Source of the DNA: Anaerolineae bacterium
Lineage (GTDB): Bacteria > Chloroflexota > Anaerolineae > Promineifilales > Promineifilaceae
Length of the DNA: 64,000 bases
Reading direction: 5' to 3'
Assembly: GCA_023954475.1 (NCBI GenBank)
Contig: JAMLHW010000004.1
Location: 310,001-374,000, forward strand
Shown here: positions 33,042 to 42,417 of the stretch, piece by piece
Numbering within the stretch: position 1 is the stretch's first letter
How the letters are laid out: every line of letters begins with the position of its first letter
The notes under the pieces: model-generated
Databases searched by the model: none
What the model was told of the DNA's origin: nothing
The model's input: the letters and a program-made list of their open reading frames with translations, nothing else
Translations under genes and position numbers: made by a program

Positions 33042-34307
33042 ATGTCAAAACCAGAAGTCAAAAAAGCCGTCCTCGCCTACTCCGGTGGGTTAGACACATC
33101 TGTCATCGTGCCGTGGTTGCGCGAGAACTACGGCTGTGAAGTGATCTGTTTCTGCGCCAATATCGGGCAGGAGGCAGACGAACTCGAAGGTCTTGTCGAG
33201 AAAGGTCTTGCCAGCGGTGCGAGCAAAGTTGTCGTCAAGGATTTGCGCGAAGAATTCGCCGCCGATTTTCTGTTCCCGATGTTGCAGTCAGGCGCTGTCT
33301 ACGAAAAACGCTACCTGCTCGGCACATCGATCGCCCGTCCGCTGATCGCCAAATGGCAGGTCGCCATCGCTGAAGAAGAAGGTGCCGATGCCGTCTCGCA
33401 TGGTGCCACCGGCAAGGGCAATGACCAGGTGCGCTTTGAACTGACCTATAAGGCGCTCAATCCAACATTGACTGTGGTTGCGCCGTGGCGCGAGTGGGAA
33501 ATTCGTTCGCGTGAAGATGCGCTGGCGTACGCGCGTAAATTTAACGTGCCGGTGACACACACCGAGAAATCGATCTACAGTCGTGACGCCAACCTGTGGC
33601 ATCTGTCTCACGAAGGCGGCATTCTCGAAAATCCGGCCAATGAGCCTGAAAAGATCATGTACCAGATGACGATTGATCCGATGGATGCGCCGGATGAGCC
33701 GGAAATGGTTGAAATCCAGTTCGAGGAAGGCGTGCCGAAAATGGTCAACGGTGTGGCGCTGAGCCCGGCCAGTGTCGTTGCTGAATTGAACATGATTGGC
33801 GCACGGAATGGCATCGGCCGAATTGATCTCGTCGAAAACCGTCTGGTCGGCATGAAATCGCGCGGCGTGTACGAAACACCCGGCGGCACCCTGCTCTACG
33901 CCGCCCATCGCGAACTCGAATCACTCTGCCTCGACCGCGATACCTTGCACTTCAAAGAACAACTAGGCGTGCGCTACGCTGAACTCGTCTACTTCGGCAA
34001 GTGGTATCACACCCTGCGCGAAGCAATGCAGGCATTCATCACCGAAACACAATCGACCGTTTCGGGTTGGGTGCGCTTCAAACTGTACAAAGGCAACGTC
34101 ATCGTCATGGGTCGCTACAGCCCCAACAGCTTGTATCGTGAGGATTTCGCCACGTTTGGTCAGGAAGATGTCTACGATCAGAGTGATGCCGTCGGTTTCA
34201 TCAACTTGTTTGGCCTGCAAATGAAGGTCAAGGCGATGATGGAAGTCAGCGGCGGCGGACGGACGAAGTACGCTGCGCCGGATTACAATGTTTTCAAACG
34301 AGATTGA
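33042..34307 (+). CDS. argG: Argininosuccinate synthase
   Basis: ATP-dependent condensation of citrulline and aspartate, next-to-last step of arginine synthesis. 421 residues. [10 protein letters not shown] (13-22) is the ATP pyrophosphatase loop. [15 protein letters not shown] and [15 protein letters not shown] are substrate-binding signatures. Length is normal for this branch. CAGGAG 7 bp upstream supports the ATG. A GGTGG / CCACC hairpin can form just before the ribosome site (33000-33024). Confidence 0.97.
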   Translation: MSKPEVKKAVLAYSGGLDTSVIVPWLRENYGCEVICFCANIGQEADELEGLVEKGLASGASKVVVKDLREEFAADFLFPMLQSGAVYEKRYLLGTSIARPLIAKWQVAIAEEEGADAVSHGATGKGNDQVRFELTYKALNPTLTVVAPWREWEIRSREDALAYARKFNVPVTHTEKSIYSRDANLWHLSHEGGILENPANEPEKIMYQMTIDPMDAPDEPEMVEIQFEEGVPKMVNGVALSPASVVAELNMIGARNGIGRIDLVENRLVGMKSRGVYETPGGTLLYAAHRELESLCLDRDTLHFKEQLGVRYAELVYFGKWYHTLREAMQAFITETQSTVSGWVRFKLYKGNVIVMGRYSPNSLYREDFATFGQEDVYDQSDAVGFINLFGLQMKVKAMMEVSGGGRTKYAAPDYNVFKRD

Positions 34308-34365
34308 GGATATCGGATTTTTGATTTCGGATTTCGGATGATACCTTTCCGAAATGGGAGTATTC

Positions 34366-35592
34366 ATGACCATCACGTCTCTTCCCAACGGCTCGATCAC
34401 CTCACCACGCGGTTTTCGCGCCGGATCGGTGATCGCTAACATCAAATATCGCGACCGGCTCGACCTGACATTGCTCGTATCCGACACGGATTGTGCAACG
34501 GCGGGCGTATTCACGCGCAGCCAGGTCGTGGCCGCACCGGTGATCGTGTCGCGCGAGACGTTGCAAGCCAATGCCGCTGCGATCCGGGCAGTGGTTGCCA
34601 ATGCAGGCAACGCCAATGCATGTACGGGCGAACCGGGTTTGGTTGCGGCGCGAGCGATGCAGCAGGCCGTTGGTGACGCGCTGGGATTTTCGGCCGAATG
34701 CACCCTCGTCCTTTCCACCGGTGTCATCGGACTCCCCATGCCGGTTGACAAACTACGCGCCGGCATCGACGCCGCAGCCAAGCTGCTGAATGCTGACGGC
34801 GGCCAACTGGCGTCACAGGCGATCATGACCACCGACACGCACCCTAAATCAGTTGCTGTGCAGGTTGCGCTGTCGGGTGGCGCGATCACAATCGGCGGCA
34901 TGGCTAAGGGATCGGGCATGATCCATCCTGACATGGCGACGATGCTGGGCGTCATCACAACCGATGCTGCCATCGATCCGAGTACACTGCACTCGTATTT
35001 GCGTCGCGCCGTCGCTGTCAGCTTCAACCGCATCTCGGTCGACGGCGATACGAGTACCAATGATACGGTTTTACTGCTGGCGAATGGTGTGTCTGGGATT
35101 GAGTTTGATTCGGCCGAAGATGACGCGGCCTTTCTCGCCGGACTGACATCAGTTTGCCAGCAATTGGCGCACATGATCGTCCGCGACGGCGAAGGCGCGA
35201 CCAAATTCGTCGAGATTACTGTCAACGGCACGAGCAGCGACACAACCGCCCATGCCATCGCCAACACCATTGCCACATCCCCGCTGGTCAAGACGGCGTT
35301 CGCCGGCAGCGACCCCAATTGGGGACGCATTTTGGCGGCGGCCGGTCGAGCGGGCGTGTCTTTTGACCAAACGGCGTGCGATTTGTGGATTGGCAATGAT
35401 GGTTTGACATGGCTGCAATTGCTGGCTAGTGGTACGCCCACCGATTACGCCGAAGACGGTGCAGCTATGATCTTTGCCGCAAGTGACATCGTCGTTCGCT
35501 TGTCGGTTGGCTGTGGTGATGGCACTGCAACAGTTTGGACGTGCGATCTGTCGCATGATTACGTGACGATCAACGCCGATTACCGGACATGA
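34366..35592 (+). CDS. argJ: Bifunctional ornithine acetyltransferase / N-acetylglutamate synthase
   Basis: Moves the acetyl group from acetylornithine to glutamate, closing the acetyl cycle. About 408 residues. The ATG at 34366 has GGGAG 5 bp upstream and is preferred over the ATG at 34354. NAGNANACTG lies at the N-terminal domain. The autocleavage site is in KGSGMIHPDMATMLG, where the Thr of ATML becomes the N-terminal nucleophile of the beta chain. GSDPNWGRI marks the C-terminal part. Its stop overlaps the ACT-protein start by 4 bp. An inverted repeat, TTTCGGA / TCCGAAA, lies in the argG-argJ spacer. Confidence 0.96.
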   Translation: MTITSLPNGSITSPRGFRAGSVIANIKYRDRLDLTLLVSDTDCATAGVFTRSQVVAAPVIVSRETLQANAAAIRAVVANAGNANACTGEPGLVAARAMQQAVGDALGFSAECTLVLSTGVIGLPMPVDKLRAGIDAAAKLLNADGGQLASQAIMTTDTHPKSVAVQVALSGGAITIGGMAKGSGMIHPDMATMLGVITTDAAIDPSTLHSYLRRAVAVSFNRISVDGDTSTNDTVLLLANGVSGIEFDSAEDDAAFLAGLTSVCQQLAHMIVRDGEGATKFVEITVNGTSSDTTAHAIANTIATSPLVKTAFAGSDPNWGRILAAAGRAGVSFDQTACDLWIGNDGLTWLQLLASGTPTDYAEDGAAMIFAASDIVVRLSVGCGDGTATVWTCDLSHDYVTINADYRT

Positions 35593-35966
35593 ATTTGTCT
35601 TTGACTGTTCTCGACGAGACATTTGCCATTCACCGGTTGGCGCCGGATGCGTCTGTGCCGGATGGCGTGTTTTCGGCCGAATTTTACTCAATCACAAAAT
35701 CGGCCGAAGAACTCTCCATCGTTGCACCGGCATCGATTGACATCAACAGCGATCACGTCTCCAGCGACTGGCGTGCGCTCAAGGTGATCGGCCCACTTGA
35801 TTTCGCCTTGACCGGCATTATGGCTGGTCTGGCGACTACGCTGGCCGATGCCGACATCAGCATCTTTGCGGTCTCGACATACGATACCGACTACTTATTG
35901 GTCAAAGCGCAAACGCTCATACGCGCAACCAACGCCCTGCGCCGTGCCGGTTACAGCATCGGATAA
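35589..35966 (+). CDS. ACT-domain protein resembling CASTOR-type amino-acid sensors
   Basis: 125-residue small-molecule-binding protein. The C-terminal part, DFALTGIMAGLATTLADADISIFAVSTYDTDYLLVKAQTLIRATNALRRAGY, has the strand-helix-strand pattern of the ACT_7/CASTOR family, with the effector loop at the first GIMAGL turn. The N-terminal half is a partner beta domain. It has no enzyme domain. Translation is coupled to argJ by ATGA overlap. Mammalian CASTOR1 binds arginine, and a bacterial relative inside an arginine cluster could sense arginine. That last step is inference. Confidence 0.75.
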   Translation: MNLSLTVLDETFAIHRLAPDASVPDGVFSAEFYSITKSAEELSIVAPASIDINSDHVSSDWRALKVIGPLDFALTGIMAGLATTLADADISIFAVSTYDTDYLLVKAQTLIRATNALRRAGYSIG

Positions 35967-35972
35967 GCAGAG

Positions 35973-36716
35973 ATGAACGTCCTCAGAATCGAAGAACAAA
36001 CACTCAATGCATGGCCTGCGCTCGAAACGTATCTGTATGATGGGTGGCTGTTGCGCTTCAGCAACGGCTACACCGGACGCGCCAACTCGGTCAATGCGCT
36101 TTATCCGGGACAATTGCCGCTAGACGAGAAAATCGATTTTTGCCTGTCGCTGTATCGTGAACGCGGTTTGCAGCCTCTGTTTAGGCTGACCGAAATCTCA
36201 CAACCATCAGAGTTGGATGCAGAGTTGGCTCAACGTGGTTTCACGTATTACAACGAGACCTGCGTGCAACTGCTCGATCTCAGTTGGAGTGGCGCGATGG
36301 CATCGGAACGGGCGTATATGTTGCCGGATCGCTCAGGTCTTGAGTCGTGGTTACATGCATTTCATCGCTTGAATCCGGCACGGCGCGATGTGGAAACGCA
36401 CGCGAAGTTGTTAAATGCGGCTTTCGGCCGAAAATGTCCAATGATTCTCAGTGTCGAGGGCGAGACGGTTGCTTGTGGTCTCGGCATCAGCGACAATGGC
36501 TACTTCGGCTTGTTTGACATCGTCACTGATGCTGAACATCGTCGCAAAGGATATGGACGTGAGTTGACGGAAAGTCTGCTCAATTGGGGCATTGAGAGTT
36601 ATGCGCACACGGCTTACCTGCAAGTCATGACCAATAACAAACCAGCATTGGCATTGTACGCGCAACTGGGATTCAAAGAACTGTACCGTTACTGGTATCG
36701 CGTGCCCAAACTATGA
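35973..36716 (+). CDS. GNAT-family N-acetyltransferase
   Basis: 247 residues. The N-terminal half (AWPALETYLYDGWLLRFSNGYTGRANSVN) is an inactive GNAT-like domain typical of a recurring family. The C-terminal half is a complete GNAT domain with GLFDIVTDAEHRRKGYGRELTESLLNWG as the acetyl-CoA loop and YLQVMTNNKPALALYAQLGFKELYRYWYRV at the end. The substrate is unknown. It lies 6 bp after the ACT gene and 16 bp before argH, so it is part of the arginine transcript, but there is no direct link to the pathway. Confidence 0.87.
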   Translation: MNVLRIEEQTLNAWPALETYLYDGWLLRFSNGYTGRANSVNALYPGQLPLDEKIDFCLSLYRERGLQPLFRLTEISQPSELDAELAQRGFTYYNETCVQLLDLSWSGAMASERAYMLPDRSGLESWLHAFHRLNPARRDVETHAKLLNAAFGRKCPMILSVEGETVACGLGISDNGYFGLFDIVTDAEHRRKGYGRELTESLLNWGIESYAHTAYLQVMTNNKPALALYAQLGFKELYRYWYRVPKL

Positions 36717-36732
36717 ACGTGAGAGAAATGTG

Positions 36733-38103
36733 ATGAGCAAATTATGGGGTGGTCGCTTCGCCAAAGAAGCGCACGATCTGCTACGGCAATTCAATGACAG
36801 CATTGATTTTGATCAACGCCTTTGGAGTGAAGACATTGAAGGCAGCATGGCGTGGGCGCGGGGACTCGTCGGTGTCGGTGTGTTGACGGCGACGGAAGCG
36901 AATACGATTGTGCGTGGGTTGGAAATGGTTTCGGCCGAATGGGAATCCGGCACGTTCACCATCCAGCCTGGCGACGAAGACATTCACACGGCAAACGAGC
37001 GGCGTCTGATCGAACTCATCGGTGATGTTGGTGGCAAGCTGCACACCGGTCGCAGCCGTAACGATCAGGTCGCCACCGATTTTCGGCTCTGGACCAAACG
37101 CGCCGTCGATCAGGTACAGTTGGAATTGCACCAACTGCAAACAGCACTGGTCGATCATGCTGAGCAACACATGGACGTAATGCTGCCCGGCTACACCCAT
37201 TTGCAGCACGCACAACCTGTGCTCTGGGGGCATTGGTTGCTGGCCCATTTCTGGCCGCTGGAACGGGATCAGAAACGTTGGGACGCGGTACGGGATTCGG
37301 CCGATTCCTGTCCCCTCGGTTCAGCCGCGTTAGCCGGCAGCGCTTTTCCCGTCAACCGCGAAGCACTCGCCGCCCGGCTCGGCTTCAGCCGCATCACACC
37401 TAACAGCCTCGATGCCGTCAGCGACCGCGATTTTTCGGCCGATTTCCTCTACGCCGCTGCCATAACCGGCCTACACCTCAGCCGTTTGTCCGAGCAGTTG
37501 ATTTTATTCAGCTCGCAGGAATTCGGCTTTGTCCGCCTTGACGACACCTTCAGCACCGGATCCAGCATCATGCCGCAGAAGAAAAATCCGGACACGCTGG
37601 AGTTGACGCGGGGGAAAAGTGGTCGGCTAGTTGGCTTATTGGTTGGTTTGATGACAACGTTGAAAGGTTTGCCATCGACTTACGACAAAGATTTGCAGGA
37701 AGATAAAGAAGGCGTCTTCAACGCGTTTGACACGCTGACGATCGTGTTGCCGGTGATGACAGGTGTGATCAACACGCTCAAGCTGCAGCCAGAGCGCATG
37801 GCAGCGCAATTGGAACCAGGCCTGATCGCTACCGACATGGCCGATTACCTGGTAAAGAAAGGGCTGCCGTTCCGTCAAGCACACCACATCGTCGGCGAAA
37901 TCGTGCAATTATCAGAAACGAGCGGCGTGCCGATCACTGAATTGTCGTTGACGCAGTTACAAGCAATTAGCCTCTTGTTTGAGCCAGATGTAGTCGAGGC
38001 GTTTAGCATTGCGGGTTCGCTGGCGGCCCGTGATGTGGTGGGTGGCACGGCACCAAATGCAGTGCGTGAGCAAATTGCGTTTGCACGTCAGGTTCTTCGC
38101 TGA
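36733..38103 (+). CDS. argH: Argininosuccinate lyase
   Basis: Splits argininosuccinate to arginine and fumarate, last step of the pathway. 456 residues, of the fumarase/aspartase superfamily. KLWGGRF starts the protein, GKLHTGRSRNDQVATDFRLW and GYTHLQHAQPV are substrate loops, and GSSIMPQKKNPD (about 277-288) is the signature with the catalytic Ser. An ATG at 36733 is chosen over the GTG one codon earlier. It ends the arginine cluster. No argF (ornithine carbamoyltransferase) or argR is seen in the window. Confidence 0.97.
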   Translation: MSKLWGGRFAKEAHDLLRQFNDSIDFDQRLWSEDIEGSMAWARGLVGVGVLTATEANTIVRGLEMVSAEWESGTFTIQPGDEDIHTANERRLIELIGDVGGKLHTGRSRNDQVATDFRLWTKRAVDQVQLELHQLQTALVDHAEQHMDVMLPGYTHLQHAQPVLWGHWLLAHFWPLERDQKRWDAVRDSADSCPLGSAALAGSAFPVNREALAARLGFSRITPNSLDAVSDRDFSADFLYAAAITGLHLSRLSEQLILFSSQEFGFVRLDDTFSTGSSIMPQKKNPDTLELTRGKSGRLVGLLVGLMTTLKGLPSTYDKDLQEDKEGVFNAFDTLTIVLPVMTGVINTLKLQPERMAAQLEPGLIATDMADYLVKKGLPFRQAHHIVGEIVQLSETSGVPITELSLTQLQAISLLFEPDVVEAFSIAGSLAARDVVGGTAPNAVREQIAFARQVLR

Positions 38104-38242
38104 ATCAAAAAAGCATTGTCTGGCTGGTGTTGTTACAATCATATTCTTGAGACAACACTTTTCAGCGAAACTACCAATGAAACTATCCATTCCAGTCGCA
38201 TGCCATTCGGCAACATAACAGTTGTCTTACTGGAGAAAAGCT

Positions 38243-39436
38243 ATGAGTGAAGTGAAAATCGATCCACGTCAATTGATACAGGAACTCAGTGTTGAGGAAT
38301 TGTGTGAAACGGCCGAAACATATTACGCTGCGATCACTGACCCTATACCGCAAATGGCAAAACCGTTCTCCAACACACTAGACGCGCCGCACTTGCTCTA
38401 CAGCATGGGCATGTTGTTGTCGGGAATGCGGCTCGGCAAGTCGATGACCGTCCTCGATTTTGGCGCGGGTACGTGCTGGTTTTCTCGTTGCCTCAACCAG
38501 ATGCAATGCGTGACTATCTCTGTTGATCCGTCAGCATCGGCTTTGGAAATGGGGCGGCGGCTCTTTGAGATGCAACCGATTTTGGGTGGAACGTTACAGC
38601 CACCTCGTTTTGTGCTTTTTGATGGCTATACCATCGACGTCGCTGACGAAAGTGTAGACCGCATCGTCTGCTTTGACGTGTTTCACCACATTCCCAATCA
38701 GGAGCAGGTATTGCGCGAGTTTTACCGCGTTCTCAAGCCGGGTGGCATTATCGGATTCAACGAACCAGGTCAAACGCATTCACAGACGGCGCAATCGCAA
38801 TATGAGATGCGCAATTTCAAGGTTTTGGAGAATGATATTCACCTTGACGAGATCAAGGCGCTGGCTGAAGGGATCGGTTTTGGCGAATTGCGTATCAAAT
38901 TGTTGCTGACGCCAGATTTTGAAATGAGTTATGCGGATTATGTACGCACAACTAAGTGGAAATTACCACCGTCTGCGGCCAGGCACAACGCAGTGGCAGC
39001 AACACGTAATGGAACGGTGTTTTTCTTCACAAAAGGCACGTATATTAACGACAGTCGTAGCCACACGGGTTTAAGTCACCGGCTGGAGGTCTTATCGTAC
39101 GACAAGTCAGTAACAAAGGGCCGGCCTTGTAACATTGTTGTTCGCGCCTATAACACTGGCTCGGGTCGTTGGTTGCACGAAAATGTGGGCGATATTGGTG
39201 TTGTCAAGGCCGGCGTCCATTTGTATAAAGCGGATGGCACATTGCTCGATTTGGATTTCGGCCGAGGCGTGCTCCAATCTGATGTCATGCCGGGCGATTC
39301 GGCCGAAATTCCCATCTCCGTCACTTTCACTGAACCCGGCGAATATAAACTGGAAATCGATATGGTGTCGGAAGCTATCATCTGGTTCGGACTGCTGGAC
39401 AGCGAGACGCAGACGATTCAGATAACCGTCACCTAA
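38243..39436 (+). CDS. SAM-dependent methyltransferase with C-terminal beta-sandwich
   Basis: 397 residues. The ATG at 38243 has GGAG 7 bp upstream. A class I methyltransferase domain (about 60-230) has motif I VLDFGAGTCWFSRCL, and IVCFDVFHHIPNQEQVLREFYRVLKPGGIIGFNEPG as motifs II-III. A separate C-terminal domain from about 275 (LEVLSYDKSVTKGRPCNIVVRAYNTGSGRW) looks like an immunoglobulin-like or carbohydrate-binding sandwich, as found in enzymes that modify surface polysaccharide. The substrate is unknown. It has a long spacer before it and probably its own promoter. Confidence 0.82.
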   Translation: MSEVKIDPRQLIQELSVEELCETAETYYAAITDPIPQMAKPFSNTLDAPHLLYSMGMLLSGMRLGKSMTVLDFGAGTCWFSRCLNQMQCVTISVDPSASALEMGRRLFEMQPILGGTLQPPRFVLFDGYTIDVADESVDRIVCFDVFHHIPNQEQVLREFYRVLKPGGIIGFNEPGQTHSQTAQSQYEMRNFKVLENDIHLDEIKALAEGIGFGELRIKLLLTPDFEMSYADYVRTTKWKLPPSAARHNAVAATRNGTVFFFTKGTYINDSRSHTGLSHRLEVLSYDKSVTKGRPCNIVVRAYNTGSGRWLHENVGDIGVVKAGVHLYKADGTLLDLDFGRGVLQSDVMPGDSAEIPISVTFTEPGEYKLEIDMVSEAIIWFGLLDSETQTIQITVT

Positions 39437-39450
39437 ATGAACTCAGCGTT

Positions 39451-39571
39451 CTCGGTTTTGCCAACGGTCGATGATTTCCGGCAATCGGCCGACGCGTTGT
39501 CTCAGTGTCGTATATTACGGTAACGCGGCGATGAACAGTTCGCCGTAGCGACGGCTCAGCACGCGCTTGTC
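39451..39571 (-). pseudogene. Displaced 3' end of the exonuclease-helicase gene (121-bp duplicate)
   Basis: This 121-bp stretch matches 43325-43445, the 3' end of the DnaQ/DinG-type gene, with seven substitutions and no indels, in the same orientation. Most differences are synonymous, but one makes a stop codon. The two copies flank the four-gene zinc module as direct repeats. The rest of the helicase gene is missing here. It therefore looks like the old end of the gene, cut off when the module arrived, or a trace of a local duplication. Confidence 0.9.
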
Positions 39572-39609
39572 TGAACGAATGCACCGGGACATCATTGCTC
39601 GGCGCTAAT

Positions 39610-40428
39610 TTATTGGTTGTAGTCGTAGGGCGTGATAGTAGCGTTCTGAATACGGTAGCCGGCTACGCCAATGTCAGTCGTTTGACCTTCGGCGAGAAGT
39701 TCGCCCACCACCCATACTGGGTAATACGAATCGCCCACATCAACACCATTGCCGTCCGCTGCAGTGACATATACTGTTTGATTTGCAGGCGGTGGTGGCA
39801 CATGGATACACGCGCCAAAATACGGTACGAGCAGGAATTCGGTAATCGTATCATCCTGGTATTCGAGAGGAGCGATAAAACCGGGAAGCTTGATCTTCTG
39901 TGCGTTTAGCTCACTGTTGATCGGTGCATTCATAAACTCTTCCTGCATCAGATCGTACAAATCCATCGCGGCAGAGTCACCGTCTTGCATCTGATTCAGT
40001 TCGTCCTGATATTTGGCCATGATATCTTCGGGACGAAAGCCGGGAGGCACCATCTCTTCCCATGCGAGTTCACGATATCCCTGGTCATCGATGACGACAG
40101 CGACAGGCGTGGCTTCGGCCGATTCCTGCGGTGTGGTAGGAACTTTGGGTAACGCTTCACCCAATTCGAACTCAGCTTCTTCTAGTGATGGCACATTAGG
40201 TGGTGTGGTCGGCATTACTGTCAATGTTGGCGGTGGTTCCATTGTCGCTATCGCAGTCGGATTCTCAGGAGTGGGTTCGGCCGAATTGTCCAATACAAGA
40301 TCGGCAGGGGTCGGTGCGGCCACAGAAGGTGCTGCAGGCGCGCATGCTGCAAGAACGAACAGCAAAATAGATAACGATATCACGAGAAAACTGAAAGATT
40401 TCAAACGAAATGTAAGCATGCGTTTCAA
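39610..40428 (-). CDS. DUF3299 lipoprotein of the zinc module
   Basis: 272 residues. The signal peptide ends LAAC (Cys29), followed by a long Pro/Thr/Glu linker to about 140. The C-terminal domain (about 150-250) has IKLPGFIAPLEYQDDTITEFLLVPYFGACIHVPPPPANQTVYV, the hallmark of DUF3299, with a conserved Cys-x-His that could hold metal. DUF3299 proteins are often encoded beside ZrgA-like zinc proteins and MacB-like ABC genes, as here. The gene starts 4 bp after the permease gene, last in the operon. The exact role is unknown. Confidence 0.88.
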   Translation of the reverse strand: MKRMLTFRLKSFSFLVISLSILLFVLAACAPAAPSVAAPTPADLVLDNSAEPTPENPTAIATMEPPPTLTVMPTTPPNVPSLEEAEFELGEALPKVPTTPQESAEATPVAVVIDDQGYRELAWEEMVPPGFRPEDIMAKYQDELNQMQDGDSAAMDLYDLMQEEFMNAPINSELNAQKIKLPGFIAPLEYQDDTITEFLLVPYFGACIHVPPPPANQTVYVTAADGNGVDVGDSYYPVWVVGELLAEGQTTDIGVAGYRIQNATITPYDYNQ

Positions 40429-40431
40429 TAC

Positions 40432-41685
40432 CTAGATGCGAATCGACAAACCGTCCTCGACCGAACGTCGATATGCAACGATACCTGGAATCAGGCTGAT
40501 TATCAGTGCCAACAAGATGGCGACACCGATCATCATCCACTGTCCCCCGTCCGGCGGAGTTAAGGCGATCGAAATGCCATACAGTTCGGCCAACAATGGC
40601 CGCGCCATTGCCAGTCCAACATATAGCAGCAGCAGCCCAAACAAGCAACCAGCCACCACGATCATTAATGTTTCCAGCATGAACAGCAACAAGATATGGT
40701 ACGGATGCGCACCAACAGCACGCAAGACTGCCATCTCGCGCCGCCGTTCGTTGAGCGTTGACAACACAGAAGTCAACATGCCGATCAAGGCGGAAAACAG
40801 TACCAGCGCCGCCAGCACAGCCAATACTTGTTCAAATACGCCGATGGATCGCCACAATTCAGCAAGCGTTACGCCAGGCACAATCGCCTGGAGCGGCTCT
40901 TCCCGATATTCGTTGATGGCTCGCTGCACCTGAAATGTCTGAATCCGGTTTTCCAGACCCAGCATGAACGCGGTGATTGTTTGCGGCTCTAAATCAAATT
41001 TCCGTGCTTGTTCGGCCGAAATCTCAAGCGGCATACGCACTCCAGCATTCCAATCGATGTGAATCGCCTCAATGCCCTCCAGCGAAATGTGCACAGTTCG
41101 GTCAACCGGCGTACCTGTACGTTCCAGAATTCCGACCACGTGAAACGGCTTATCGTCGTGGGCGGCAAATTCAGTTGCAATTGCGCCATGTGAAATGATA
41201 ATCTCATCTCCAAGCACATAGCCTAGTGAGTCAGCCACCTCCGCGCCCAGCACCGTGTCGTAGAGATCGGAAAATGGCACGCCTTCCTGGAATGCCAACG
41301 CCTCGTCCTGCCCATAACGATAATGTTGGAAGTAGTCTTCATTGGTTCCCATCACCCGAAAGCCACGATGCGAATCTCCCAATGAGATTGGAACAGTCCA
41401 CGCTACTTCATCCAGTGCAGCAATATCCTGAAATGACTCCCACGATACATTATTGGTGGCGTTGCCAATACGAAACACGCTGTAGAGCAGCAAGTTGATC
41501 GATCCGCTCCGTGCGCCGACGATCAAATCAGTTTGTGAAATTGTGTTGACAAAGCTATTGTGTGCTTCTTTGCGCACCTTATCCACGCCGAGCAGCAAAA
41601 ACATGCTGACGCTAATTGAGAAGATGGTCAGCAGCAAACCGACGCGTCGATGCCACGCGCTTTTGAATGCGATGCGCCAGATCAC
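40432..41685 (-). CDS. MacB/FtsX-type ABC transporter permease of the zinc module
   Basis: 417 residues with one N-terminal membrane helix, a large extracytoplasmic domain (about 40-270) and three C-terminal helices in the FtsX pattern. The block LSTLNERRREMAVLRAVGAHPYHIL before the second helix is the conserved cytoplasmic coupling segment. Such permeases do not move small solutes through a classical channel but transmit force to periplasmic or lipid-anchored partners. It overlaps the ATPase gene by 4 bp and so forms a pair with it. Confidence 0.9.
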   Translation of the reverse strand: MIWRIAFKSAWHRRVGLLLTIFSISVSMFLLLGVDKVRKEAHNSFVNTISQTDLIVGARSGSINLLLYSVFRIGNATNNVSWESFQDIAALDEVAWTVPISLGDSHRGFRVMGTNEDYFQHYRYGQDEALAFQEGVPFSDLYDTVLGAEVADSLGYVLGDEIIISHGAIATEFAAHDDKPFHVVGILERTGTPVDRTVHISLEGIEAIHIDWNAGVRMPLEISAEQARKFDLEPQTITAFMLGLENRIQTFQVQRAINEYREEPLQAIVPGVTLAELWRSIGVFEQVLAVLAALVLFSALIGMLTSVLSTLNERRREMAVLRAVGAHPYHILLLFMLETLMIVVAGCLFGLLLLYVGLAMARPLLAELYGISIALTPPDGGQWMMIGVAILLALIISLIPGIVAYRRSVEDGLSIRI

Positions 41686-42413
41686 GTCTTTGCCAACTCC
41701 TGCCGGGAAACTGCCGCTCGGGCTGCTTCGTTGATCACATCCATCTCGACAACCCGTGAAAACTGGTCGGCAAGATGGGCATCATGGCTGACAAAGATGA
41801 GCGTACACCCTTGCTGGTCCGCCTCGCGAAAGAGCAATTCCAGAAAACGACTGCGGTTATCGGCATCGAGTGCAGAGGTCGGTTCATCTGCGATCACGAT
41901 TTCAGGCCCTCCGATCAATGCGCGAGCTACCGCGACGCGCTGCTGCTGGCCGACGCTGAGCTTGCCTGCCTGTTTAGTCAGTAAAGCAGACGGAACGTTG
42001 AGTGCTTCCAGAAGTTGCTTTGCCTGCTCTCTTGGGTTGCCTGCTTTCTCACGGCGGCGATGTGAAAACCAACATGGCAGCACGACGTTTTCTGCGATGG
42101 AGAGGTAAGGTAGCAAATTGAACTGCTGAAAGATGACGCCCAGATGATCGGCGCGAAATTGGTCACGTGCCCGCTGATTGAACTCATCTAGCCGTGTGCC
42201 GATGATAGTGACCGATCCGCTGGTTGGTTGATGAATGCCGGTCAGTAGATTCAGCAGCGTGGTCTTGCCACTTCCGCTGGCACCACGCAGCAACAGGTGC
42301 TCACCACGCTCGACTGAGAGATACGGAATGTACAGCAGGTCGTCTTCGTGCTTGTTCCACGCAAAGCGCAGATCACTCAGTGTCACAACGGCGTCAGACA
42401 TGGCGTAGGTCAT
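41682..42413 (-). CDS. ABC transporter ATPase (LolD/MacB type) of the zinc module
   Basis: 243 residues (or 239 from the ATG at 42401, which gives the more family-like start MSDAVVTL). Walker A GASGSGKTTLLNLL, the Q loop FQQFNLLPYLSIAENV, signature KLSVGQQQRVAVARAL and Walker B IVIADEPTSALD are complete, and the switch His lies in FVSHDAHLAD. It powers the FtsX-type permease next to it. No clear ribosome site is seen, and translation may be coupled to the upstream ZrgA-like gene, whose stop is only 4 bp away. Confidence 0.9.
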   Translation of the reverse strand: MTYAMSDAVVTLSDLRFAWNKHEDDLLYIPYLSVERGEHLLLRGASGSGKTTLLNLLTGIHQPTSGSVTIIGTRLDEFNQRARDQFRADHLGVIFQQFNLLPYLSIAENVVLPCWFSHRRREKAGNPREQAKQLLEALNVPSALLTKQAGKLSVGQQQRVAVARALIGGPEIVIADEPTSALDADNRSRFLELLFREADQQGCTLIFVSHDAHLADQFSRVVEMDVINEAARAAVSRQELAKT

Positions 42414-42417
42414 ACTG

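Noticed and set aside
33963-35441. 492-codon open frame antisense to argG and argJ
   Set aside because: It spans the end of argG and most of argJ on the opposite strand, is low-complexity in composition, and both arginine genes carry full signatures.
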